Below the pieces are notes generated by a model, which saw only the letters and a program-made list of their open reading frames with translations, ran no database searches and was not told the DNA's origin. Below, piece by piece: positions 42,718 through 54,400 of a stretch of DNA of 64,000 nucleotides. Every line of letters starts with the position of its first letter. Position 1 is the stretch's first letter. Made by a program: the position numbers and the translations under genes. The stretch is from the NCBI RefSeq assembly GCF_000003815.2, contig NC_049995.1, positions 14,102,262 through 14,166,261 on the forward strand, in the 5' to 3' direction. The DNA comes from Branchiostoma floridae. Taxonomy: Eukaryota; Chordata; Leptocardii; Amphioxiformes; Branchiostomatidae.

Positions 42718-45700
42718 ATGGCATCCTGGTCGCTATATACCTTTGCTGGCCTGTCAGGCCTGAAGAAAGTTGGGTACCAGGACAACTTCGATGATGCTGC
42801 TAGGTATGAGGTTCGGAATGTCTCGAGATCGCTTGATGACCCGACCGCTTTGGTTCTCTGGGTGAGTACACACATGCTTTTCACCATGGGAAGGGAATTT
42901 ATTTACCTAAATACAAACCAGCCAACTCAACTGTATGTTACTGCAAGAGTTATATCCAGCTTATTGCTACAGTACCTGAAGATTTTTGTTGTTGCTTTTT
43001 TGGGGTTGATGGTCAGCTGTCCTAACATCCTATTTGTCTGAAACAAAACTCAACTTTTATACAAGAGGGATGTCATATCAACACCATAAGAAGTGTAGTG
43101 CAGTATATGACATCTTTATACTTTATAAAGTAGTACTAGCCATCTGTACAAATTTTCCTATATTGCACTGTGATGGTAAAAAATGTTTTTTGATACAATT
43201 TCAGTTCCAAAGTACCTATCACAAGGGACAGGCTCCACCCTCCAAGTTGTTGGTCAAACTGGAAGACTACCTAGCCCCACCAAATACAGAGTGGGTTCAG
43301 CTTGAGAAAGCTAGGGATGCCTTGAGCTTCATTGAAACATACCAGCGCATCAGGAAGGAGCTCAGCAAGTCCAATGATGATGATGAAGAAGAAGAGTCAG
43401 AAGAGGACATGTATGCCTATAAATCTGACTCCCCAGGTACCTCTCCCTCCAAGAAGGGAGCAGACATGGAGGAAGAAGAGGAAGCTGGAGAAGACATGAA
43501 GGAAGATGGAGATGGCGTTGGGGACGATGGAGATGGCATTGGGGAAGATGGAGATGACGAGGGGGATGAGGTGGAAGCTGGAGGGGCAGTGGGACGAGGT
43601 GTTCTAGAAGATGAAGATGAAGGTGCGCCCAGTCCCAAAAAGCCAAGGTACGTGTCTAAAAAAGGGAAGAAGTCAGCTCTGGAGAGTGGAGATGATGGTG
43701 ATGACAATGATGATGAAACAGAAGAAAGGCCCATGGAAAGAGGGAACAAGAAGACCAAAGGAAAGAAAGGAGGGAGAGAAGAGCCGAAACAAGAATTTGA
43801 GAAAACTGTTGAAAAAATGAGACGCCTTCATCCAGAAGTCAACACCGCCAATGACAGTCAGATGCTAAATAAGAATGCTGGGGGTTGGAGGAAGGCAGTT
43901 GCTGCACAACTGAAGCTGAAAAAAGTGAGTGTACATTGCCTTTAACTATATCCCTAAGCACTATATACTATTTATCCTATTGCCTTGGACAATTGTATCT
44001 CACTTGTGGAAATTTCTGTTTAGGCCTTAAGGGTACTTTTACACACCTTAGATACTACAAGATTATGTATTTCACAAGCATTAATGTGATGCAAAAATAA
44101 CACTTTCACTCTCAGTGTAAGATATTTCTCTTCATCCTCCTAAATAAAGTTCAACAGTACAGACTGACTATGATTCTTAGTTCTAAAATGCCCTGAAAAT
44201 GAGAATAAAACATTCTGATTTGATCTGTGTTAGTCATCATACATCTTGGGATAAAAAAATCAAAAGCATTTATGCCTTTTATTTCATAATATATGTTAGG
44301 TAAAATAGCCATTCATTTTATGGAATCGATGTACAATGTATGTGGTACATTTACTACTTTGTCAGAAAGTCAGGAAGCAGTGTTTGGCTCTATGGTTTTA
44401 AGATTTTCACTCTGTCCTTCCACTTCATGACCTACATAATTTTGTAGATTACACAGTGATGTTCATGGTGGTTTTGGAAATGACATGTTACTCTTTCATT
44501 TTTCAGGGAGTACGTGAAGTATCGTCCAACATGGCGACACACGTCACGGTAGCTACCATGAGCCCACGGTGCTACCAGGAGGCCCTTGACATTATGTCGA
44601 AGTGGACTTCTGGTCAGTGCCAAGGGCAGGGCAGGAGTCTCAAACCTAGTCAGACCATCTTCAAACCACTCAATGGCTTGTCGGAAGAAGAGGAGGTATT
44701 CAGCCTGCTGAGTGCCTTACGGAGCGGAGCTATGGACAAGGATACGTTTGAAGCGCAGGCAAAGGCTAAGAAGGTGGGTACTTTTTCAACTGTTGCCATA
44801 CAATCAACATGTTTTTGTTGGATATAGAACCACTATTATTGCTGTTTTGCCTAATGACATATTTCCTTATTTTTAAAAAAAATCTTTGTTCAGACCTTGT
44901 AGACTTATGCTTTTTCATCAAGGAAATTATTGTTTGATTAACGGTAAAGAGTTAGAGTTCAGTTCACCAGCATGGCAGCTATGATGTAACATGCTTGACT
45001 ATAATACTGAAAGGCTGTGACACATCTGGTCAGATATGGATGGCCAGAACTTCACTTTGTAGGCCCTGTGCAGATGTATACATTACACTCAAAAACAGTC
45101 TTGTTTTCAGAAAACTACAACTAAAAGCCAGGCTGGCAGAAAGGAGACAGCAAGGGATGTGAGAGAGCTGAACAAGGAGAAGGAGAAGACTAAGCAAGAA
45201 GTGAACGAACTGAACAAGGAGAAGGAGAAGACTAAACAAGAAGTGAACGAACTGAACAAGGAGAAGGAGAAGACTAAACAAGAAGTGAACGAACTGAAAA
45301 AGAAAAAGGAGACAACAGAAAGTGACGTGAATGGACTGAAAAATGAACTCAAGAAAATGAAAAAAGAAATGCAGGGAGAGGTGACAGGTACATGTAAGTT
45401 GCAGAAAGATCAGACGGCCCTGGCAGGGAGCAGTGAGCCCCCAGTACTCCTGGATACCTGGGTTGGCGTGTGGTATAATGGTGAGGGGCCCACTGCTCCC
45501 GGGGTGTGGTATCCTGGCAAAGTGGAGAATGTATTGTCTGGGGGGAGATTGAAGGTGAAATTCATCCACCCAGCCCCCTCATCCATGGCAGATTGTGAAT
45601 ATAACTATGTAACTCCTGATACAAAGGACGAGAAGATAGTCCGGCCAGTATTTGTCATTGCATACAACTTGCAGGTAGAAGAAGTGAGTAAGGGCAAGTG

Positions 45701-45773
45701 GAAAGTTAACGTTAAAGACAAAAAGGAGACTGACAAAACATGCAAAAAGTTCAAGCCCCCTTCTCGCAAGTGA
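42718..45773 (+). CDS. Acidic coiled-coil protein with C-terminal SH3/Tudor-like domain, probably transposon-associated
   Basis: Four exons: 42718-42861, 43205-43924, 44507-44773 and 45111-45773 (stop TGA). All junctions are phase 0, for 597 residues. The N-terminus is MASWSLYTFAGL. Residues about 100-220 are a long E/D/G-rich acidic stretch with KKPRYVSKKGKK. Next is a helical region that can be aligned to nothing I know (GVREVSSNMATHVTV..., SEEEEVFSLLSALRSG). Then three tandem copies of the 14-mer ELNKEKEKTKQEVN form a coiled coil. The C-terminal ~110 residues read as a small beta-barrel: WVGVWYNG, GVWYPGKVENVLSGGRLKVK, CEYNYVTPDTKDEKIV and a final VFVIAYNL. This SH3/Tudor-like module recurs at the C-ends of invertebrate transposon proteins; that link is from memory. 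It lies 2.7 kb before, and on the same strand as, the protease-transposase gene. Confidence 0.75.
45160..45300 (+). repeat. 42-bp coding tandem repeat
   Basis: Three almost identical 42-bp units (GAACTGAACAAGGAGAAGGA...) encode ELNKEKEKTKQEVN, followed by a divergent fourth. The near identity at DNA level points to recent unequal exchange. The unit is 14 residues, two heptads. Confidence 0.9.
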
Positions 45774-46004
45774 GCTACTGTAAGGTTTGGGAATATTTCT
45801 GAACAGAATCTTTCTTTTGTCTTGAGTGTAGTTGAATTACTTGCCCTCACTCACTTCTCCTACATACATGTTCTTTGCAAAGACAAATACTGCCAGGACT
45901 GTCTGAATGTCCTTCCATTCATAGAACCAAGTATAATTGAACAATGTAGTTAACTTGATAATCATATATCAATGTTTGATCAAAACATTTTGGTATTTCT
46001 GTAA

Positions 46005-46490
46005 CAGTGGGGGGTTTAAGTAGCGACTAAAACCTCTGCCAATTAGCTGGTCAGCCTTTTGTAGCATAGTGGTTAGCGCTGCTGGGCTTGTGACCTGGTA
46101 GACCGGATTCGGTGCAGGTTCAAATCCCAGGTGTCGCGCTGTTGTTTCTTTCTGTTTCTACTCCTTTCTTACATTCAATTTGGTTCCCACACCGACCCTG
46201 TGAGCAACAGGCTAAAACATGTGCCACACTGTGAGTAAAAGGCTTAGCGAGAGATGTGCCACACAGGATATCTAACTCGAAGATTCAAGGCCAAATCTTA
46301 AAAAGAAAAGGGGGAGTAGTGGGGGTTAAAGTACCATCAAACAACCATGATGATCCCAATTGACTGGTCAGTCTTTTCCAGCGTTGTGGTTAGTGCATAG
46401 GGTTTGTGATCTGCCGGCCTGGGTTTGATCCTGGGTGTTGGCATGTTTGTTTCTTTCTGTTTGTAGTACTTTCTTAGATTTCCTCCTGAT
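46005..46490 (+). mobile_element. Two tandem tRNA-derived SINE copies
   Basis: Copy 1 (46005-46317): GTAGCATAGTGGTTAGCGC (A box) and GCAGGTTCAAATCCCAGG (B box), then TTTCTTTCTGTTTCTACTCC. Copy 2 (46318-46490): GCGTTGTGGTTAGTGCATAG, CTGGGTTTGATCCTGGGT, then TTTCTTTCTGTTTGTAGTAC. Both are preceded by GTGGGGGTT(T)AA and an AATT(A/G)(G/A)CTGGTCAG block, so the two are full-length relatives in the same orientation. They lie 3' of the gene ending at 45773. The sequences do not fold as intact tRNA genes. Confidence 0.75.
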
Positions 46491-48453
46491 GCGCTATTAG
46501 AATTATGTTGCCAGATTTGCTCACAAGATTAGCCATGTTTTGTACCACACCATTGTAAATTTGTTAAAACAATACAATTGAATCTGTTGTGTGTTTATTA
46601 TGTATCATGCTTAATGATCTCTTCCCATCGCTGAACTGAATAAACTGTTTGGAGACTTGATCATGAGCTGTTTATATCATTAATAGCAAGTACCTCACAT
46701 ACACTAAATGTCAGCACACTTAAGAATAAGAATAAGAAACAGTTAACTGTTGACTATAAAGTTCAAGGTGTCCAAGAATTTAGTCACCACTTGAACTATG
46801 CATATCAGCGTAAATAGACATCGCGAGCACTTTCACTTCTCAAATTTCAGGACAGAAATGCATAGTCAAGCTCAGCTTTAGCAATTCCTTTACTATCATA
46901 TAAGTAGCAGACTCAGCTGTAAGTGCGTGTGTCTAAAATTAAAGAAAAAACTACCACAGTGATGAATCCTCAAATTTGGTTAGAGATACAATGTACCAAT
47001 GAAATTCAATCAGATTTCTTTCCTACACTTGTAGCATTACAGTAAATATTTCTACATCATTATATACATATAAGTAGCGAATCAAATCTCCTTGTTGCTG
47101 CTTTTATTTAAAGTCATTAGGGTCAGAAGATATCTTGCAACATCTGCCGCTCAACTCTCCCATTGTTTGACTGTTTGAGACACTCATCTAGTTTTAGCCC
47201 AGTTCTCTGCATCTGTATCACAGGTACACTATACTACTGCCCTTCTGTGTAACACACCAGCTTCTGTATCTGTATAGCCTGTATATCTGTGTTACACATT
47301 ATGTATTTGTGTATTTATCTAACTGTTCTCCACTTCCCTAACACATTGAGCTTCTTGAGCATTATTCTCTATTGACATATTGTGAATGAGTCTGGTGTTT
47401 GTTTCTTACATGTGGGTATTTTACTGTCGCTGTGCTATCTATCAACCAGCATTTTACTTTTTTAAGTTATTTCCAGAACAAAATACACTTTTCAGACATG
47501 AACCAAAGATCATCTCCAGTCTCCACACATCGGCTCGAAATCAGTCACAAGTGACTTGTATGACCCTTGTCTAATTGCTGTTGGTGACTTGTATGACCCT
47601 TGTCTAATTGTTGTACGTGCCAGCTCTGTTTTTTGAACCTGAATATGCCTGGAGCAAGACATCTTTTCCAGCTGCTGGCAATTCATCAAACCTGCTACCA
47701 CACTAGAGATCACATGCATGTAGCAACACATGGGAGTTGGGATAGTAAGCTTTCTAGATAGCTTTGCCCATTGGCATGTGCATAACGGACAGAAAATAAT
47801 CCATAGATAAAGTAGAACATTTGATTGTAAATGCAAACTTCACAGAGATAGACATTGATGCAAGTCTTTCAAAGGGAAAATGTCTAAGTACAAGCTGTAC
47901 ATCCTTACATCTGCTTACAACACACTTACATGACTCAGAGGCACATACTTTGACAATTCATACAACATTGCACACTTCATAGTTTGGGCCATCCTTGAAT
48001 ATCAAACAAACTTTTTCTGCAACAAGATCTTGTTTTTCCTAACCCACCCCTAAACAAAGATAGCATCCCAACATCCCTTGACAACAAGCAGGGGGATTTT
48101 TGTTCCAGCAGTTTGACAGCAGGTCATTTGGGTTTCAAATCCCTTGAAGCCTCCAATCAGGAGGCAGATGCAAGCTGATTGGTTATCAGGCACTCCAGTT
48201 TTGGCTCCCACTTTTGGCGGGAAACTCGGTATACATGTGCAGGCTACCCCACAAGATTACTTCATCTTCTGCACAGACAACCAGCCGGTATGGGTCTATA
48301 CTGTTTTCATTATTTTGTACCTTGGTTGTAATACCGTAATGTACAATGTTTCTAGCTTGTTTAATATGAATACTTGAATCAATCATTGTAGAGTTGTGAA
48401 CTGTTTCAGTTTCAGTTTACTGTACTGTTAATTTTTTCAGCACATGACAGACA
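46491..48453. other. Spacer between the two right-hand genes
   Basis: No gene is supported. AATAAA-like TGAATAAACTG at about 46635 could serve the upstream gene. A 33-bp direct duplication (GTGACTTGTATGACCCTTGT...) occurs at about 47548 and 47584. An upstream non-coding exon for the next gene may lie here (GT donor after CAACCAGCCG at 48290), but this is speculative. Confidence 0.45.
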
Positions 48454-51400
48454 ATGTGGACTGATGAGTTGCCACAGTACTGTGACCTGTCACAGACTGC
48501 ACAGTACAGACCTCTATCCCAGGAGGATCGAGAACTTGTAAGTTGATTCTTCTCTGAAGGATTTATTCAAATCATTCAGCATTTGTGTAGTAGACCTTAC
48601 TCGAATTGTTACTGTGCCCCCATGACCTAGACTGCCCATGACCCACACTGAGGTTCAGGGATACACCCCACACAAATCTGGGGGTATACATATATGCAGC
48701 AGCCGCTTGAATTGGGGGTGCAGAAATGTGTGCATACACACCGAGTATTTCCATGGCCCAGTGCTGTTCATACACAGTACATACGGTACAATATACCCTC
48801 TCAGATTGTGGTGGCCTTTATGCCCCAAAATGGCTGCAATGACTAGATACTGTTGGGTCAGCATCCAAAATCTGCATTTAATTACCAAAAATTTGTCTTA
48901 TCCTATCTCCAGGTCACCAAACTTTTCAAAGATGCTAGTCCCAGTGGAAAACGCGGGGTAGACTTGTTGACATTACAGGATGGAGAATGGGTCCCAGACG
49001 ATGTAAGTATCTGTTAAAGATATCATTTTGATGGGAGCATGATTGAACTAATTTCTGCTGTAACTTAAGTCGTTATAGTTTGCATCTTCAGATGTATTAA
49101 TAGCTGTAGATGCCCTATTTAAGATGCACCTATCTTCAGACGGATTTCTTTCCTGATACACAAGTGGTGTTTGTTGACAACAAATGTATACTTGAGAAAG
49201 ATTAAAGCAACAATGATGGTAGCACTGAATAGCAGTAACACTAAGTGGCAGCTCATGCCACAAAATACAGCAGTCACCATCAACTGCACATAAAATGTTT
49301 GGGAGTCGGCCTCATAGAGAAACTAGATTTCTGTTGCCAACTCCTCTCCATCTGTGAAGCTGAATAAATAAAGGAATAGATAAATATGCTACGGCCGCGT
49401 GGCGCGTTGGTACACCCGATCCCTCGATCTCGGAAGTTAAGCAACGCGACGGTCCGGACAGTGCTTGGATGGGGGACCAACCAAGGACGTCCGGATTGCT
49501 GTAGCCTCACGAAGTTTCCACGAAATCGTCTTCCGGGAGGGACGTAAAACGGGGGTCCCGTGCTCGAGGAGGTGCCTCGACCACGTTAAACAGCCTCATT
49601 ACTCATACTGGGTACCTACTGGCTGGCAAAATACACCAGATGATTAAATATTAAACGGTTTTTAGGTTGGACCCGTTATGGATTTGTTTGTGTTTTGAAG
49701 CAGAATTTGATTTCTGATTCAGAAGGTTTCATGTATGGAAAAGGTCCGAAATTGTCTAGAATATGTTCCTCATTATGTTTTTGATAGAATATTTGCGCTT
49801 ATTGTTACTTCTGTCATCATGCGTGTTATTGAGCATGTTCAGCGATTCTGATTCATAGTAACATGTTAACAAGTGTGATGTGATTTTTTTTGTCAGTCAC
49901 ATTGATTAAAACTTATGTTATTCCCACCAAACCATACCATGTCTATTGATACTGTATGGCTACCCTAGACACAGTGTCCTTCAGAGGGAAACATAAAATA
50001 CCTTTTTGCGAAGTGAAAAAGCTTTATATTTAGGAATGACACTGTTGGATCTGCTATAGTGTTTGTATAGTAGAAAACCTACAGTAGAAATACAACCGTT
50101 TTCATGAACACTGCCCTCTGCAATTGACCACATTGTTTTTGTAAGGTTGCATCGCCATAGAATTACAATTGTTCTGTCAAAAAGATCATGCTATAACATT
50201 CTGTCTAGTGTTCAACCCTTCAGTTCGTTGTATTTATTTACATTCAACACAAATGAAAACAAGCGAAATACAAAAGCAATGATTCTTAAATCAGGACAAG
50301 ATGTCTTAGTGTAACACCAAATCACACCTACATTCACAAATCTTGCAGCAGTTACCAGTTGTAACCCAGAATGAGGAATTTTCATGAACAGCATGATTGT
50401 ATTTCATACTCAAATTATTACTCAGATTAACGCGACCAAACTTCATTAATTGGATCCTCACCATTCTGTTGGCAACTATAGACGAAGTGCTGTGGGTTTC
50501 AGCTTTGAGCATGCGAAAAAAAAGGCAGCACACCATTTTATATATATATATATACAACATTACAAAAATATCTCAATGGGAAAGTAGCCTTAAGTAGCTT
50601 TTGATTTGACCGAGTACCATTTCTTTATCAACCTAGATCATTGAAGAGTACCTGGAAGTCATTCAAACGTCAGCGCCTAAGGTAACTTTGACTTCATTAT
50701 TAATAAGTACATTGGCAATGGATTTTGTGCACTTAAATTCAAAGGAAATGTAACTGTACACATTATGGCATAATTTATGGCATTGTACATATTAGTCTTC
50801 TAAAGAGTTTGTTGACTCAGTGATGTTTCTCTTTTGAGAAATCACTATTCTTGTGGATATCATAATCATACGAAAAAAATGTTTCAGACTTGCAAAATTG
50901 AGTATTTCAACTACAACGTCTACTTGAACAAGTTAAGGACAAGGCCAGTCTTCGACAATTACAAGAGTAACCAGAAGACACAGAAGGTATGAATGATTGT
51001 TTTGTTCATACTAAGGATGTAATAGTGAACATTTCTTGTTCATACATGTTCGCAGTACATGTTTTCCTTAGTTTTTGTCTCAACAAGTCAAACTTTAATC
51101 AAACCTGTTCTGTTCTATTCTAGGACATACAAGGAAGTGACATAGTTTTCATGCCAGTTCACCAAGCTAACCACTGGGGGCTTCTTGTAAGTTGCTCTTA
51201 TTATTTGGTCCCTTACAGCAACAACTTTTGGTCCATATTATTTTCTTTTAGCTTTTTGTTGTGGTGTCTTTGTTTGCGCTTTCATCAAGTTGTTGTAAGC
51301 CTGGTACGCTTTGAACTGAGGGCATAGAATGAAACAAATAACAAAGATAAGATCAATGGACTCTGTCACTGTTGCTGTGCTCGAAAGTAGACTGGATCCC

Positions 51401-54400
51401 ACACTGATGAAATATGGATAATTTCTGCCTGCTTTTGGTGATAAAAATAGGACGTGAGGTTGACAGCTCTTTGCATAGTCAAACAGGGCAAACAACTTCA
51501 CTTTCCTCTGACATTTTGAGACCTTAACACATCGAGGAAGTCGCTGTAGTGATAGAACACCGAGATGGCTGCGCACAGAGGGAAGGGGTGATGACGTCAC
51601 CTGAATAAGCCCTAGGCTAAGGAAAATAGCTTGGCTTGACAGAAGCATCTACAAGTTCTAGCCTTATCTGTGGGGCTAATCATGTGTAGCATATCAATTA
51701 TCCATGCCCTGCATGCAAGGGGCTAAACAGTGTGTCTTCACCCAGCCCTGTTTTTATCTCCGTCATTTTATTCTTAATTAAGTAGAAGACCAACTATTTC
51801 TTCATAATATATACAAACCCAGCCCATATAAAACAGAACACAAAACATAACCATGACCCTCTTAGTAGAGATGTCTCAGCCATTTAAGTCTACACCTTCA
51901 AAAACCTTGGCTTAGTGTGGAACTTCTGGGGAACATGATTCTTGGGCAAGACCCCCAGGTACAGTAGTATCTTGGCCCAGTTTGGTACTTATTTGTGACT
52001 ACTAGTAGTTACCCTTCCCATAGCAGTCAGCTCTGTACAGGCCTTCTCCAGTGGGTTTAACATCAGTATCTTACATGTAAGTAGGTCCTGACAAATTGAC
52101 CATGTAATTGGTAAGACAGTCAGCATCACATGGGGTTAATGTGACACAGTAACTGTTATGTTTTTTTCTTCAGACATGTACATGTACATGTACAATGTAC
52201 ATTTTATCATACACAAAGTCTGAGTAAGAATTTGTGATACAAAGAAGTAAAGATTACATCATAAGTTTGTATTTTTGGAAACCACTTCAGTAATTGGTGA
52301 CAAGTGACTCTTTCAATCAGGCTGACTAGAGGGATCTGTGTCCCACAGGGGGTGACCCAGATACAACAGGCAGTGTGTACAGTGTACAAACAGTAGTTCA
52401 TGGGAGTGGGTCAATGACTTGGCTTACATGCATTTCTGTTAAAAGCAGACTGTCTTGTTGGCTGTTTTCACTTAAATTCTTGTTAACGCCAAATCACCTT
52501 TTTTCTTAGGGTAACCTAGATTCCACCCTCACACTCAGGGTTGACATCGCGGCAAAGCCTAACGATATCACCCCTGACAATTCAGCCAGGGTATTTGGGT
52601 ATTTGGGGCGCCCTGCTTATGAATATTAATGAGCTTGCCTGATTTGTCGCGGGCCAATCAGCGACCGGATTGCAAGTTTCGAACAAACAGCGTACGGCGC
52701 GGCGTGTACAAAGATCTGTTTATCTTTGCGTGATGGTAATGTTTTTTTTTTTCGTATGCTAGGTCGGTACATGTATACGGTGATGCCGTGGTTACCCTAT
52801 ACCCACAGAACCGACAAATGTTAAATTTGGTGCCTGATAAAGACGTCTGGACGCTGAAAGAACGTTACGCCGGTACTGTTATCTTGCTCTTGAATATTAA
52901 TGAGTCGCCTTATATGGCGCCTTTCCGAGCTTTCGACAACAAAAAGCCGATAGGCTGACAGTTGGTTAGAAGCCACGCCCCAAATACCCAAATACCCTGG
53001 CTGAATTGTCAGGGGTGATATCGTTAGGCTTTGCCGCGATGTCAACCCTGAGTGTGAGGGTGCCTAGATTCGTTCTTTTAAAAAAAAATGGGTATTTAGA
53101 GATTTTCGGTCATCGACGTGGGTTTCAAATGTTAAATCTTTCAAGATATTACGATGTGAAACTACGTTCCATCGACTTAACGATACCCAAATACCCTATT
53201 TTTATACACAACGGATATAGGTTACCCTACGGATAAAGGTAAACTAACGTTAAATATACATGTTGTTTATTTTGAAAATTTACAATCTTGTTTTGTTTAC
53301 CCATGCTTCTTTTTTCCCCCACCTTATCTCTTTTTAAAACTTTTACATTCTGCAGAGGATGTCATCCATAAACTTTAATTGTGCCCTTCAGTGGAAAATC
53401 ATCTAGAAAAGTTGGCTGGAATTTTTTCAGTAGCCGGGTGAAAGCCCCGGGGCCTCTAGTACACACAGTTATTACTATTTTAGGGACTAACAACTTAGGA
53501 CAGCCTGTATCAAGTGACCTGTGTGACCATGTCACGCGGTTTGACATGGTAGTCTCCACTTCTTCTTAGCTTTTAAAAATTCTTAATTTTGTGTGTCCCA
53601 TTTGAATATGCAGGTGTATTATCCAAAGAAGAAGTGGGTCATTCTGTTTGACTCATTGCAAGTATCTTGCTGCATCAATCAGAAGACAGCTTTTGAGAGA
53701 GCAAAGTAAGTATTTCTCCGTCTCAGCATCTCAGAGTCAGTCGGACATTTAAGACCACCCAAGACGCCACTTGCCATAATTTGATATAGTTAATGATTTC
53801 TTTTAAGATACCATTTTTATGTGCTTGATAATCATGGAAAGACTAATTTTGTCAATATTATCATAATTGTGTGGAAAAGTTCCATCAAGAATGATAAATG
53901 ATGAGCAGAACACTGACATATAGAGCTTCTTTTGTATAGTATTTTTATAAAAATAGATACATTTCATTCCAAGTTCCTTTTATATGAGGAATGAAACATT
54001 TGAAGCAACATCATTTTCTTATGAATAAGACAGTTCAAAATTAAATTGCTTCCTTTTTCACCCAGACGTTTCTTGACTTTCTACTTGCCTGAAAGTGAGC
54101 TAAACTGGAAGGACTGGACGTTCTACATGCCCTCACCTGATGTAGGTCTTTTCTTTCCTCAACTTAGAAATTATTATAATGATGAAATAGAATTCATTTT
54201 ATTAAGTGACGAGTATATTTACACTGACGAGTCATTGTTGTGGTTTATCATATCAATTTTTGACTTCTTATCTAAAAATGATGGGAGTACTGTACAATGT
54301 AGAGCTATTTATACATGACTGATTGTATGATGTGTATTACAGATTAAAGTTTATGAGTCATCAATTTTGGCTGTTGTTTTGAAGGCTCATAATCATGATC

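Noticed and set aside
43362-43758. Two minus-strand frames rich in H/L/P/S
   Set aside because: Antisense of the Glu/Asp-rich exon; low-complexity codons leave the opposite strand open by chance.
45030-45569. 179-residue minus-strand frame with LLLLLVQFVHFLFS repeats that looks like a membrane protein
   Set aside because: Exact antisense of the ELNKEKEKTKQEVN coiled-coil repeat; apparent hydrophobicity is the complement of Lys/Glu codons.
46052-46145. tRNA gene
   Set aside because: A and B boxes are present but the stems do not pair as a tRNA and the unit continues into a SINE body with a second copy downstream.
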